Shown: positions 1 to 7,685, counted from the first letter of the stretch. The stretch is 25,953 nt of DNA from Candidatus Poseidoniaceae archaeon (GCA_023254445.1 JALRLN010000001.1:34898-60850); one strand, 5' to 3'. Numbers and translations are program-made. The notes: generated by a model from the sequence alone, not told the origin.

Positions 1-494
1 GTGCCTGAACGGAACAAGAGGAGTCCGTAGACGCCCTGTTCATCGATCACGAGGAGGTCGAGCACGCGCTCATCCTCCAATCCAGTTGTGGCTGTGATGC
101 GCAGGCCGTCGCTGGACACGCCCCTCACCTCTCCAGCGACAGCGTCCCACCAGACGCTGCCGTCGTTCTGAGCAAACAGGCGTGAGGGTCGTTCGCTCGC
201 GTCGAGGAGTTCGAAATCATCGGCGTTGGCTCCCGTTTGCAGGTAAATCCGCTGGCCCGCGTCGGTGTCGACAAGGCCGACGTGAGCGTTCGACCAGGTG
301 CCTTCCACAAGCGCCACGTCGAGCAGGTCTTCCTGCGTCCATGCGGCGTCCATGGAGGCACGTCCGACGCCCGAGAGGTCGCTGCTGGCGTTGATGGCCC
401 AACCGCCCGCGAGGGCGAACAGCGCGAAGAGACCGATGGCCAGCCACTGGTGCTCCGACTCCTGCTCCAGAAGGGAGGAGAGGCGGCTCGCCAT
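1..494 (-). CDS. Membrane-anchored protein of unknown function (3' end outside window)
   Basis: An open frame runs on the minus strand from an ATG at 494 to the window edge, giving about 164 residues without a stop. Residues 1-16 are polar, and residues 17-33 (WLAIGLFALFALAGGWA) form one hydrophobic segment, so the protein is probably anchored by an uncleaved N-terminal helix with the rest outside the cell. The remainder is acidic and beta-rich, with repeated motifs such as VLDLLVID and GVYGLLLF that would fit a propeller or another all-beta extracytoplasmic domain. I do not recognise a family. It is divergently arranged with the L10e gene across a 115-base gap. The reading frame and anchor are seen directly; the location is inferred. 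Confidence 0.7.
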   Translation of the reverse strand, partial: MASRLSSLLEQESEHQWLAIGLFALFALAGGWAINASSDLSGVGRASMDAAWTQEDLLDVALVEGTWSNAHVGLVDTDAGQRIYLQTGANADDFELLDASERPSRLFAQNDGSVWWDAVAGEVRGVSSDGLRITATTGLEDERVLDLLVIDEQGVYGLLLFRSG

Positions 495-566
495 GAGGGG
501 AGGTCGAGCCCGAGATTCTCAAGCCTTCCCTCGCTTGAAGCGGTCCGGGTGCCCCATCGGAGGCCT

Positions 567-572
567 CATAAG
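567..572 (+). promoter_or_regulatory. Possible TATA-like box upstream of L10e
   Basis: CATAAG is an AT-rich island in a GC-rich 115-base intergenic region, centred about 40 bases before the L10e ATG. That would place transcription start near 596 and leave a short leader containing the GGGGGTG ribosome-binding sequence. Similar AT islands lie 35-40 bases before L37e and L44e. This is inference from position only. Confidence 0.3.
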
Positions 573-609
573 TGGGGGTCAGGTCGACGGGCTGCTCGGG
601 GGTGTGACC

Positions 610-1149
610 ATGGCACGCAAGCCTGCAAAGATGTACCGCCAAGTCAAGGGTCCCGCCTACACGCGTCGCAAGTACATCGGTGGTGTCCCGAACAACCGTA
701 TCATGCAGTTCCACACCGGGAACCGGCGTGCTGCTGAGACGGGGGGTTTCCCTGTGGTGCTCGAACTCCGCGTGGACAACGCCTGTCAGATCCGCCACAC
801 GGCGCTTGAAGCCGCTCGTGTGATCTGCAACTCCACCATCAGGAACGCCTCTGGGGCCCAAGGCTACGCCCTCCGTGTCCACACCTACCCGCATCACGTC
901 CTGCGTGAGAACAAGCAGGCCACTGGAGCAGGTGCAGACCGTGTGTCGCAGGGCATGCGCTGCGCGTTCGGGAAGAACGTTGGTACCGCTGCACGTGTGC
1001 AGCGCGGTCAGCGCGTTCTGACGCTCCAAACCACTGCGGAGCATTACCTCACCGCAAAGTCTGCCCTGCGCAAGGCGAGCATGAAGTTCCCCTCGCCGTG
1101 CACGACCCGGCTGGTCAGCGGTCAGGAACTCCTGAAGGGCCTCGTCTGA
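610..1149 (+). CDS. rpl10e: Large-subunit ribosomal protein L10e (uL16 family)
   Basis: This 179-residue basic protein belongs to the archaeal/eukaryal L10e family (uL16), which binds 23S rRNA near the peptidyl-transferase centre and the A-site tRNA. The N-terminus MARKPAKMYRQVKGPAYTR and the segment RKYIGGVPNNRIMQFHTG are typical of the family, and the length matches it. The frame stays open upstream of 610, but family similarity begins exactly at this ATG, which is preceded by a purine-rich GGGGGTG, so longer starts are rejected. The gene is followed after 61 bases by the ABCE1 gene, so the two translation genes may be co-transcribed. Confidence 0.96.
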   Translation: MARKPAKMYRQVKGPAYTRRKYIGGVPNNRIMQFHTGNRRAAETGGFPVVLELRVDNACQIRHTALEAARVICNSTIRNASGAQGYALRVHTYPHHVLRENKQATGAGADRVSQGMRCAFGKNVGTAARVQRGQRVLTLQTTAEHYLTAKSALRKASMKFPSPCTTRLVSGQELLKGLV

Positions 1150-1210
1150 GGCCGCCCCTCGGCGGGCACGTTCATAGCGTCACGCCGTGGCCAGTTGAAC
1201 GGGTGGAACC

Positions 1211-2986
1211 ATGCGCGTCGCTGTTCTTCGCGAGGACAGTTGCCAACCAAAGAAGTGCAACGACGAGTGCCACACCTACTGCCCCCCTGTTCGAAACGGG
1301 CAAGAGTGCATCATCATGGATGCCCGCACCGGCAAACCCCACATCTCTGAAAGCCTGTGCATCGGCTGTGGCATTTGCATCAACAAATGCCCGCACGATG
1401 CCCTCATCATTGAGCAGTTGCCCGAAGAACTCGAAACCGATATGATCCATCGCTACTCGCAAAACGGATTCAGGTTGTTTCGCCTTCCGACGCCGTCAAA
1501 GGACCAGGTGGTCGGCATCCTTGGTCCCAACGGCATGGGCAAATCCACCGCCTTCAACGCGCTGTCGGGCCGGCTTGTTCCGAACCTTGGAGACTTCCGA
1601 GGTGAGGCCGATTGGGACGCTGTGCTCCAAAGCCTGCCCCGTGGTGAACTCCGCGACTTCCTGACGGAAGTCAAGGAAGGCCGCATCACTGTGGCCGTGA
1701 AACCACAGAACGTCGACCGCCTTCCTCAGCGGGTCCAAGGCAAGGTCGGGGACCTGCTCCGCAAAGTCGACGAACGCGACCTCTGCGACCAACTGACTCG
1801 GGACCTCGGCATTGATCACCTGATGGAGCGGGAGATTGGGCAACTTTCTGGCGGTGAACTTCAGCGCATGGCCCTGGCGGCCACCTTGCTGAGGGACGCT
1901 GACGTGTACTTCCTGGACGAGCCGTCCTCGTACCTCGACATCCACGAACGCTTGCGCATCGTCCGCATCGTGCAACGCCTTTCTGAGGACCGCAGGGTGA
2001 TTGTCATCGAGCACGACCTCGCCGTGTTGGACGTGCTTGCCGACCTGGTCCACATCGTCTACGGCACAAAGGGTGCCTTTGGCATCTTCACTCCCGCACG
2101 CGCAACCCGCACCGCGATCAACGCCTACCTTGACGGTTTTCTCCCCGAACAAAACGTGCGCATCCGTCAGAAGCCGATCACGTTCCTCGGCCACCGCGAC
2201 CGGAAGGCCGAAACCGGTGCGCAGGTGGTCGAATGGGGCGAACTGGAGAAGAAATTGGGCGATTTCAGCCTGAAGGCGGGCAAGGGTGCCGTTCACCGTG
2301 CCGAAGTGGTCGGCGTCGTTGGGCCGAACGGGACCGGGAAATCCACGATGATCAAAATCCTCGCCGGCGAACACGAATACGATGCGGGCTGGGTTTCGGG
2401 GGACGCCAAGATTTCCTACAAGCCACAACACCTTGACGTGGACATCGAAGGAACGGTGCAGCTCTGGCTTGACAGTGAACTTGGCCCTCGATGGAGGAGC
2501 GGTGAATTCAACGTGAACGTGATCCGAGCCCTCGGCATCGATCAACTGCTTCCGAAACGCGTGAAGCGCCTTTCAGGTGGTGAGCGGCAGTGCGTTGCCA
2601 TTGCCGTCTGCCTCGGGCGTGAGGCCGACCTGTACCTGCTCGATGAGCCGAGCGCCCATTTGGATGCCAACGCTCGCATGGAAGCAGCGAAGGCCATTCG
2701 ACGAACGATGGAATCAAACGAGAAAGCCGCCTTTGTCATCGATCACGATGTGTACTTCATCGACATCGTGAGCGATTCGTTGCTTGTCTTCGAGGGCGAA
2801 GGTGGTCGACACGGTGAGGCGGCCGGTCCGTTTGACCTCAGGGTTGGCATGAACCGCTTTTTGTCGAGCGTGGACATCACCTTCCGTCGCGATCACGAGT
2901 CCAAACGCCCGCGCATCAACAAGGCCGACAGCCGCAAGGACCGCGAACAGCGGACGGCCGGGGACTTCTATTCCTACCAGTCTTGA
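1211..2986 (+). CDS. abcE1: Ribosome-recycling ATPase ABCE1 (Rli1, RNase L inhibitor homologue)
   Basis: This 591-residue protein is the iron-sulfur twin-ATPase that splits terminated ribosomes into subunits in archaea and eukaryotes. The N-terminal ferredoxin-like region has eight ligand cysteines (C11, C16, C20, C24, C50, C53, C56, C60) for two [4Fe-4S] clusters. The first nucleotide-binding domain has Walker A GPNGMGKST (105-113), signature LSGGE (212-216), Walker B DVYFLDEPSS (231-240) and switch His268. The second has Walker A GPNGTGKST (371-379), signature LSGGERQ (454-460), Walker B DLYLLDEPSA (473-482) and switch His512. All catalytic motifs are intact and the length is normal. A GGTGG sequence sits just before the ATG. 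The gene lies downstream of L10e. Confidence 0.97.
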   Translation: MRVAVLREDSCQPKKCNDECHTYCPPVRNGQECIIMDARTGKPHISESLCIGCGICINKCPHDALIIEQLPEELETDMIHRYSQNGFRLFRLPTPSKDQVVGILGPNGMGKSTAFNALSGRLVPNLGDFRGEADWDAVLQSLPRGELRDFLTEVKEGRITVAVKPQNVDRLPQRVQGKVGDLLRKVDERDLCDQLTRDLGIDHLMEREIGQLSGGELQRMALAATLLRDADVYFLDEPSSYLDIHERLRIVRIVQRLSEDRRVIVIEHDLAVLDVLADLVHIVYGTKGAFGIFTPARATRTAINAYLDGFLPEQNVRIRQKPITFLGHRDRKAETGAQVVEWGELEKKLGDFSLKAGKGAVHRAEVVGVVGPNGTGKSTMIKILAGEHEYDAGWVSGDAKISYKPQHLDVDIEGTVQLWLDSELGPRWRSGEFNVNVIRALGIDQLLPKRVKRLSGGERQCVAIAVCLGREADLYLLDEPSAHLDANARMEAAKAIRRTMESNEKAAFVIDHDVYFIDIVSDSLLVFEGEGGRHGEAAGPFDLRVGMNRFLSSVDITFRRDHESKRPRINKADSRKDREQRTAGDFYSYQS

Positions 2987-3024
2987 GGCGCGCCCTTCAT
3001 GCGCGACGGACCGTACCGCCCGTC

Positions 3025-4728
3025 ATGCCCGTGACGACGCCACCGGTCGGCGGGCCGCTCGGGCGGTCGCGTCGTCGCCTTTCAGGCTCGGGGTACAGCA
3101 CGTGGCAACGGTGCACAACGGAATGGCGGCTCACGCGCGAGGTGGGGTTGGGGTCTCCAACCTCAGCCTCGCAGGTGCTTGGCCACGTGCTCGAGGAGGG
3201 CGTCGTGCGCCTCGTGATGCGTCATGCTCCCGCAGGCCTCGACCTCCACGGTCTGACGTCATGGTTGGAACGTGAAGTTGAGCACGAAGCAACCCTTGTG
3301 CACGAAGAGGGCGCACGACGATGGGCCGAAGAACCCTGGCGGAGGGGTGCGGATGACGAGCCATGGCCGTTCCAAGAGGAAGACCTCCGACGCAGGCTTG
3401 GCTGTGCGGTGTCCCTGCTGCTGGAGGAAGTGGAAGCCTGCCTTGCAGCGGGCGGTGGCCCGCACCTTGAGGCGTTCCGACGTGGGGAGCAGGTCCACGA
3501 GGTTCCAGCGCCTTGCGACGGGGCTGCAGCCTTCCATCCGTTGCCCGATCGCTGGCCTGCGCACCTTGAGACTCCGCTGCTCCCCGGCTTTGACGGTTGG
3601 AAGGCGCTCAGCGAACCTATTGATGCTGCTGAAGCATGGGAAATCGTCCGGCCTTGGGTGAAGGACCCGAGGGTGCTTCAACCGCAACGAATGTTCCACC
3701 CTGAAGGGTGGGCGGCGGGTGAATTGGACCTGGTGTTGCGCTGGGACGGACGTCTTCGTCTCGTTGACATCAAATCCGGAGACGGTGGAGGGCCGTACGG
3801 TCCAAGCCTCGACGACCAGATGCGCTTCTACGGCTGGCTGTGGACGTCATGCTTTGGGACAACGCCCGACGGCCTGGAAGGATGGTACCTCGACGGTGGG
3901 TGGAGGAAAACGGTGGAACCCTTCCCGGACCATGACGCAGCAACGGCGGACCTTCGAGGCATCGCGGAGGCGATGAGCCAGAGGGTTTCCGAAGGTCCAG
4001 TTCCCCTGCCGCTGCCCGTCGAAGGGGGATGCCGAAAAAACACGTGCAGGTCCTGTGCATTGACCGCCGAGGCAGGCCTTGCACGGTTGTTGGAGGAACG
4101 ACTCGGTGAACGGACGGAGGTCCCACCTCCTGTGCCTCCCTACGAACCGCTGGCGGCCATTCCGAGTCGGGTGAACGTTCGAGGACGGCTCGACGGCCGT
4201 TGGGGGCCGATGCCCAACCATTTCGGTGAATCGGTCATCGGGGCAGCGCTCACAAGCGGACGAGCCGTGGTTCCAATCGAGGAGGTCGAGCCGGGGCAAG
4301 CACCGGCCTTGCACGACCACCCCGCCGGCGATGTGATCGTTCGTGGGGCGTTACCGGGCGCCTGGCGAGGCGGACCACGGCTGTATGCGGACGCAGGGAC
4401 GTCGATCCACCACGATGACCCTGAGGTGCACACGACCCGGCTTGGCATGCTTCGGACGCGAGCCAACGTTCGTGGCAAGGTGCTTTCCATCCGACGCAAC
4501 AGCGGGACCAGGCTCGACGGTCGCCCTTGGGCGATGTCCACCCTTCACCTGTGGGACGGCCGCCATGTCATCGAAGTGGCGATGTTTGGGGGGAGCCTCA
4601 CCGACCGTCTGCTGTCCCTTCGGCCCGGTGACAGCCTCGCCCTGACCGGGGCAGAACTCGGTTGGCGTGAAGGCTTGCCTCAACTTCGGATCGACACGCG
4701 GTCAACCCGGGTGGAATTCGTTCTATAG
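3025..4728 (+). CDS. RecB/Cas4-like Fe-S nuclease fused to OB-fold-like domains (paralogue 1)
   Basis: This is a 567-residue cytoplasmic protein. An N-terminal Ser/Tyr/Trp-rich motif ends in Cys30 (GYSTWQRC). The nuclease core has GELD (Asp235), VDIKSG (Asp248, Lys250) and a Q-x3-Y motif (Gln265, Tyr269), matching the PD-(D/E)XK fold of the RecB/Cas4 group. The His usually found in the GxxxH motif appears as Glu (Gly53-x3-Glu57). Cys336, Cys341 and Cys344 (CX4CX2C) with Cys30 would hold a [4Fe-4S] cluster. Residues ~381-460 and ~478-566 look like two OB folds (VNVRGRLDGRWG; ANVRGKVLSIRR with a DGRPWAMSTLHLWDG strand pair). The ATG at 3025 is preferred over an in-frame TTG at 2983 that overlaps ABCE1. 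The role is probably single-stranded DNA end processing; that is inference. Confidence 0.85.
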   Translation: MPVTTPPVGGPLGRSRRRLSGSGYSTWQRCTTEWRLTREVGLGSPTSASQVLGHVLEEGVVRLVMRHAPAGLDLHGLTSWLEREVEHEATLVHEEGARRWAEEPWRRGADDEPWPFQEEDLRRRLGCAVSLLLEEVEACLAAGGGPHLEAFRRGEQVHEVPAPCDGAAAFHPLPDRWPAHLETPLLPGFDGWKALSEPIDAAEAWEIVRPWVKDPRVLQPQRMFHPEGWAAGELDLVLRWDGRLRLVDIKSGDGGGPYGPSLDDQMRFYGWLWTSCFGTTPDGLEGWYLDGGWRKTVEPFPDHDAATADLRGIAEAMSQRVSEGPVPLPLPVEGGCRKNTCRSCALTAEAGLARLLEERLGERTEVPPPVPPYEPLAAIPSRVNVRGRLDGRWGPMPNHFGESVIGAALTSGRAVVPIEEVEPGQAPALHDHPAGDVIVRGALPGAWRGGPRLYADAGTSIHHDDPEVHTTRLGMLRTRANVRGKVLSIRRNSGTRLDGRPWAMSTLHLWDGRHVIEVAMFGGSLTDRLLSLRPGDSLALTGAELGWREGLPQLRIDTRSTRVEFVL

Positions 4729-4755
4729 ACGACGTGAGGTTCAAGAGGGTCCGCG

Positions 4756-4769
4756 CCGGGTCCACCCGG
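4756..4769 (+). promoter_or_regulatory. Inverted repeat abutting the start codon of nuclease paralogue 2
   Basis: CCGGGT and ACCCGG form an inverted repeat separated by CC, ending one base before the ATG at 4771. In RNA it would fold as a five-pair GC stem with a four-base loop directly against the start codon. No strong ribosome-binding sequence lies between it and the ATG; the closest purine stretch, AAGAGGGT, is about 20 bases upstream. It could slow initiation unless ribosomes arrive from the upstream paralogue. Function is inferred. Confidence 0.4.
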
Positions 4770-4770
4770 T

Positions 4771-6606
4771 ATGCCTGTCTTTCACCCTGATGGAGACGAT
4801 ACGGTAGGGCCCTATCGGCGGCTCTCTGCAAGTCAATTGAACGTGTGGAACGCTTGCCCCCGTCAGTGGTTTCTGGAAAAGGTCAGGCGCCTCAAGATCG
4901 CACAGACCCCGCCCCTTCACCTTGGAAAAGCCGTCGAATTGGCCGTCTGCAAAACCCTCCGAGAGTCACCGGGCTGCGTCGTGCGAAACGCTCCCGGCAC
5001 GATCCTTGACGGCACGCCTCTGGACCAGGACGGCCGTCCGGACCTCTCAGCCCATGACGGATGGCCAGCGGACGCGTTGCCGCTGCTGCTCACTCGGCCC
5101 GATGACCTCGACGACCTTCGTTCATGGGCGTACGCACGGCTGGAGGTCCACCTCCCGGCCGCCCTTGACGAAGAGCACGCTGCGTGGTTGAAGCACGAAC
5201 GCAGAACTGGTGATTGGTCGTCGGTCATCGATCCTGAACGCGCCCTCTCCATGGCACAGCGTGCGATTGACCTTCACCTCGAGGAAGTGGCTGCATGCCT
5301 GGCGGCGGGGGGCGGTGCGTCCCTCCAGGCATGGCGGGCCGGGCACCGACCGACGATTCCCGCACCCGACGGCCGAGCTGCCATCTTGGGTGGGCCACAC
5401 CCGCTGGCCATCGAGGGTGCGGTTGACGTGCTTGAAGCGTGGGAGGTTTGCCGTCCGTGGTTTGTGGACCCGAATGCGGCCTCGTTCGTGTCTCAGGCCG
5501 TCCATCCCTCCTTCCGCTTTCAAGGTGAATACGACCTTGTGTACCGCTGGCGCGGGGAGGTGCACATCGTGGACCTCAAGGCATCCACAGGTGCCTCGGA
5601 CCGAACGGCGGGCTACCACGAGCAGTTGAGGGCGTATGCTGCGCTCTGGAGGGCCACCCATGACGACCGGCAACGTCCTGCTCAGCTGAGCATCTGGTTC
5701 CTTGGAACCGGCACGACGGTGGACGTCGAGGTACCCGACGACGCGTGGTGCGATGCTTTTGAAGCGTCCATTGATGCGTTATGGGACCAGCTCAAGGCGG
5801 AGGAGCCGCGTGAGGAAGCATGCCCGCCTGCTCCTTCGCCGTACCTGCACCATGCGCCCGGGGGCGCGCCCATCGGGCCAGACGACGACCCCCGTGCCCG
5901 CTGCGTTCGGTGCGAGTGGTCCAGCGTGTGTCCTGGCCCTGACGGGACGCTCGCTGACCTCCCAACATCGTTCCAGTTGCCTGGGAAGTCGGTGGTAACC
6001 ACGGTCGACAAGTTGGGCACCATCGATCCACGTGTGGACGCTGTCCTCAACGTGAATTCGGTGTTTTCAGGTGGAAGCGGGCCCCCCAAGGTCGTCCTCA
6101 CCGACGGTCAGCATCAAGCCGAACTCCAAGTGGCTGGCCGAAACGTACCGGACGCTGTCGACCTGAACCTTGAGAAGGGTCAACGTGTACGTATCGTGGG
6201 AGCCCTTCCACAAATCTGGCGCGGTGGCAAGCTCGTGCTGAAGGTGGACCCCGCTTCGGCGCTGACCGTTGTCGAGGACGAGCCGTTGACTTCGCTTGCC
6301 CTCAGCCGTCCTGCCCGCGTCGATGTGGTCGGCAGGGTGGCGTACCTCTACGAAAAATCGGGAGTTAGCCAGTATGGTAAGCCATGGCGTCGACCGGGCC
6401 TTGTCGTCATTGACGAGACGGGGACCATGAAGGTCGACGGCTGGGGCAATGCGATGCCGCGTCAGTACGATCACCTCGAGGCGGGAGACGTCGTGGCCAT
6501 CACGAACCTCGAAGCAGGGGCATGGATCAGCGACCTGCAGGGGAGCCTGCAGGACGGCTCTGAGATTCGAATCCTTGCAAGGGCGTCGGACGCGTCAGCC
6601 GCCTGA
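4771..6606 (+). CDS. RecB/Cas4-like Fe-S nuclease fused to OB-fold-like domains (paralogue 2)
   Basis: This 611-residue paralogue of the upstream gene starts 42 bases after it. Shared landmarks include EEVxACLAAGGG, EAWExxRPW, a GExDLVxRW strand and GALPxxWRGG. The nuclease core has GEYD (Asp255), VDLKAS (Asp268, Lys270) and Gln285-x3-Tyr289. Cys29, Cys378, Cys381 and Cys387 (one early, then CX2CX5C) match the [4Fe-4S] staple of AddB-type RecB nucleases exactly in spacing. Gly52-x3-Glu56 replaces the usual GxxxH. Residues ~418-500 and ~512-605 look like two OB folds; the second contains GLVVIDETGTMKVDGWG, as in RPA-type ssDNA-binding folds. No helicase is present in either protein or next to them. 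Nuclease family assignment is firm from motifs; ssDNA-end processing is inference. Confidence 0.87.
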   Translation: MPVFHPDGDDTVGPYRRLSASQLNVWNACPRQWFLEKVRRLKIAQTPPLHLGKAVELAVCKTLRESPGCVVRNAPGTILDGTPLDQDGRPDLSAHDGWPADALPLLLTRPDDLDDLRSWAYARLEVHLPAALDEEHAAWLKHERRTGDWSSVIDPERALSMAQRAIDLHLEEVAACLAAGGGASLQAWRAGHRPTIPAPDGRAAILGGPHPLAIEGAVDVLEAWEVCRPWFVDPNAASFVSQAVHPSFRFQGEYDLVYRWRGEVHIVDLKASTGASDRTAGYHEQLRAYAALWRATHDDRQRPAQLSIWFLGTGTTVDVEVPDDAWCDAFEASIDALWDQLKAEEPREEACPPAPSPYLHHAPGGAPIGPDDDPRARCVRCEWSSVCPGPDGTLADLPTSFQLPGKSVVTTVDKLGTIDPRVDAVLNVNSVFSGGSGPPKVVLTDGQHQAELQVAGRNVPDAVDLNLEKGQRVRIVGALPQIWRGGKLVLKVDPASALTVVEDEPLTSLALSRPARVDVVGRVAYLYEKSGVSQYGKPWRRPGLVVIDETGTMKVDGWGNAMPRQYDHLEAGDVVAITNLEAGAWISDLQGSLQDGSEIRILARASDASAA

Positions 6607-6795
6607 GGCCGTCCTGGTCACGGTCAGGTGCACGTCTGCATTCAGCACGGTGCTCATCGGCAGCACCTGCCCTTCGTGGTCAACGATGTGGAGGCTGGGT
6701 GCGAGGTCGGCACGCAACAGGACGTCGCGGATCGATGCGCCTTCCTCGACGTCGACCTGCCGTTGTCCTTCCGTCAACGTGAGGGTAATCAGCAC
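6595..6795 (-). CDS. SAMP/ThiS-like ubiquitin-fold protein ending in Gly-Gly
   Basis: This 66-residue protein has the pattern of the MoaD/ThiS/Urm1 beta-grasp family: strand ITLTL, strand QVDVEE, helix SIRDVLLRADL, then VDHEGQVLP, DVHLTVTRT and a terminal SGG. The C-terminal diglycine is the site that is adenylated and then either thiocarboxylated or joined to lysines. The length and layout resemble archaeal SAMP2, which serves both protein conjugation and tRNA thiolation. A GTG at 6795 is the chosen start, because the only upstream ATG (6861) lies inside the tRNA gene. The 3' end overlaps the end of nuclease paralogue 2 by 12 bases, tail to tail. It could instead be a ThiS- or MoaD-type sulfur carrier, since no partner E1 or ThiG is in the window. 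Confidence 0.78.
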   Translation of the reverse strand: MLITLTLTEGQRQVDVEEGASIRDVLLRADLAPSLHIVDHEGQVLPMSTVLNADVHLTVTRTASGG

Positions 6796-6815
6796 GTTCC
6801 AACCTGCTGCATCAT

Positions 6816-6823
6816 GCTTATGA
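6816..6823. promoter_or_regulatory. Promoter-like AT box shared by tRNA-Ser and the SAMP-like gene
   Basis: GCTTATGA is the only AT-rich island in the 53 bases between the GTG at 6795 (minus strand) and the tRNA start at 6849 (plus strand). Its centre is about 29 bases from the tRNA 5' end and about 25 bases from the GTG, both suitable for an archaeal TATA box. On the minus strand this would give a leaderless mRNA. The positions are seen; the function is inferred. Confidence 0.4.
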
Positions 6824-6848
6824 CCGTGATGCCTCGGCCTCGGAGCAG

Positions 6849-6930
6849 GCCGAGATCGCATAGCCCGGTAGTGCGGTGGATTCGAAATCCACTGTCGTCA
6901 GACGCGGGGGTTCGAATCCCTCTCTCGGCG
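6849..6930 (+). tRNA. tRNA-Ser (anticodon CGA)
   Basis: The 82-base sequence folds as a class II tRNA. The acceptor strands GCCGAGA (6849-6855) and TCTCGGC (6923-6929) pair fully. The D arm pairs GCA with TGC around AGCCCGGTAG. The anticodon stem GTGGA/TCCAC (6876-6880, 6888-6892) encloses the loop TTCGAAA with anticodon CGA at 6883-6885. A 13-base variable arm follows, then the T arm GGGGG-TTCGAAT-CCCTC. The long variable arm, the CGA anticodon and the discriminator G6930 all indicate serine (codon TCG). No intron is present, and the 3' CCA is not encoded, because the gene is followed by CC then TTA. The PAC2 stop codon on the opposite strand lies two bases beyond the end. Confidence 0.96.
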
Positions 6931-6932
6931 CC

Positions 6933-7685
6933 TTACGCATAGAACGCGTCCGGGCCTTCCACCAGTTCAGCAACGTGGTTCTCGACATGATCCGGTGCAC
7001 GGTCGGACAGCCGTCCCCGCAGGTCGGCTTCGATGTCGTGTTGTTCGGGAAGGCCAAGGGAAAAGGCGTCGTCGAGCAGACCCAGAAGGCGATGCGCAGC
7101 AAAGCGGTCTTGACTCGCGCCCATCGTCGTGGCGATGGCCAGTGAGGTGGGGAGCCCTTTGTGCGGTCCGAGGGAGGCCAGCAAGGCGAGAACGCCAATG
7201 CAACCTGCGCTCGGCTCGGTGGTGCTCACCTGCCGCCCCGCGGCCTCCATGGTGGACAATCCCTCTGCTGAGGTTGCCACAAAGAAGGCACGTCGGTCCA
7301 TGGCGCCGCTCTTGAAGCCCGCCAAGCCCACCACTTCATCGAAGCCGTGGAGCACGTCGACAAGTTCCATGGCCGTTCTATGTTGATCGATGGGGGTGTT
7401 GGCTTGTCCAGCGCCAATCAAAAGATGAAGGGGGCCGGAAGTGGCGTCCACCCGCACGAGCCTGTGGTGAGGTGGACGAAGCACACCACGCTCGTCAAGG
7501 GTCGCCAACGGCGGAAGGGAGGGGTCAAAAATTTCGGCCACGATGGACGAGGGCAGGCTTGACTCGATCATCGAAAGCGCCAGCAAGCCGATGTCCCCAA
7601 CACCTGGGAAGGCGACGAAGCAGGGCCCTCCTCTCGGACGAGCCTCCGATACCCAATGTGTGCTGAGCGACATACTGCCGCACAT
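6933..7685 (-). CDS. PAC2-family protein (proteasome-assembly chaperone family)
   Basis: This protein of up to 250 residues has the PAC2-family pattern. An early GGPCFVAFPGVGDIGLLAL loop is followed by an IVAEIFDPSLPP segment, a central LLIGAGQANTP, a VGLAGFKSG segment and a late SLGPHKGLPTSLAIATTMGAS helix region. Eukaryotic PAC2 and archaeal PbaA/PbaB relatives help assemble proteasome rings; some archaeal members have unknown roles. It is the last gene of the L44e-S27e-aIF2alpha-Nop10 cluster, a conserved archaeal arrangement. The ATG at 7685 is the longest start. The ATG at 7673 is also credible, because a CATAAG/CTTATG box at 7699-7704 lies about 29 bases before it. The SAMP-like gene is close by, across the tRNA, a possible proteasome link that is only inferred. 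Confidence 0.88.
   Translation of the reverse strand: MCGSMSLSTHWVSEARPRGGPCFVAFPGVGDIGLLALSMIESSLPSSIVAEIFDPSLPPLATLDERGVLRPPHHRLVRVDATSGPLHLLIGAGQANTPIDQHRTAMELVDVLHGFDEVVGLAGFKSGAMDRRAFFVATSAEGLSTMEAAGRQVSTTEPSAGCIGVLALLASLGPHKGLPTSLAIATTMGASQDRFAAHRLLGLLDDAFSLGLPEQHDIEADLRGRLSDRAPDHVENHVAELVEGPDAFYA

Noticed and set aside
298..609. Upstream in-frame extension of the L10e gene by about 100 codons
   Set aside because: It runs antisense to the membrane protein at 1-494 and through the intergenic gap, and has no family similarity; L10e begins at the ATG at 610.
1152..1165. Five-pair GC stem (CCGCC/GGCGG) just after the L10e stop as a terminator
   Set aside because: No T-rich tract follows, and archaeal termination depends on T runs; ABCE1 is only 45 bases on.
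1496..2545. A 349-codon open frame antisense to ABCE1
   Set aside because: It is a shadow produced by GC-rich codon use; ABCE1 on the plus strand has every expected motif.
3025..6606. Cas4 of a CRISPR-Cas system
   Set aside because: No repeat-spacer array and no other cas gene is visible in the window; the OB-fold-like tails and the tandem duplication are not Cas4 features.
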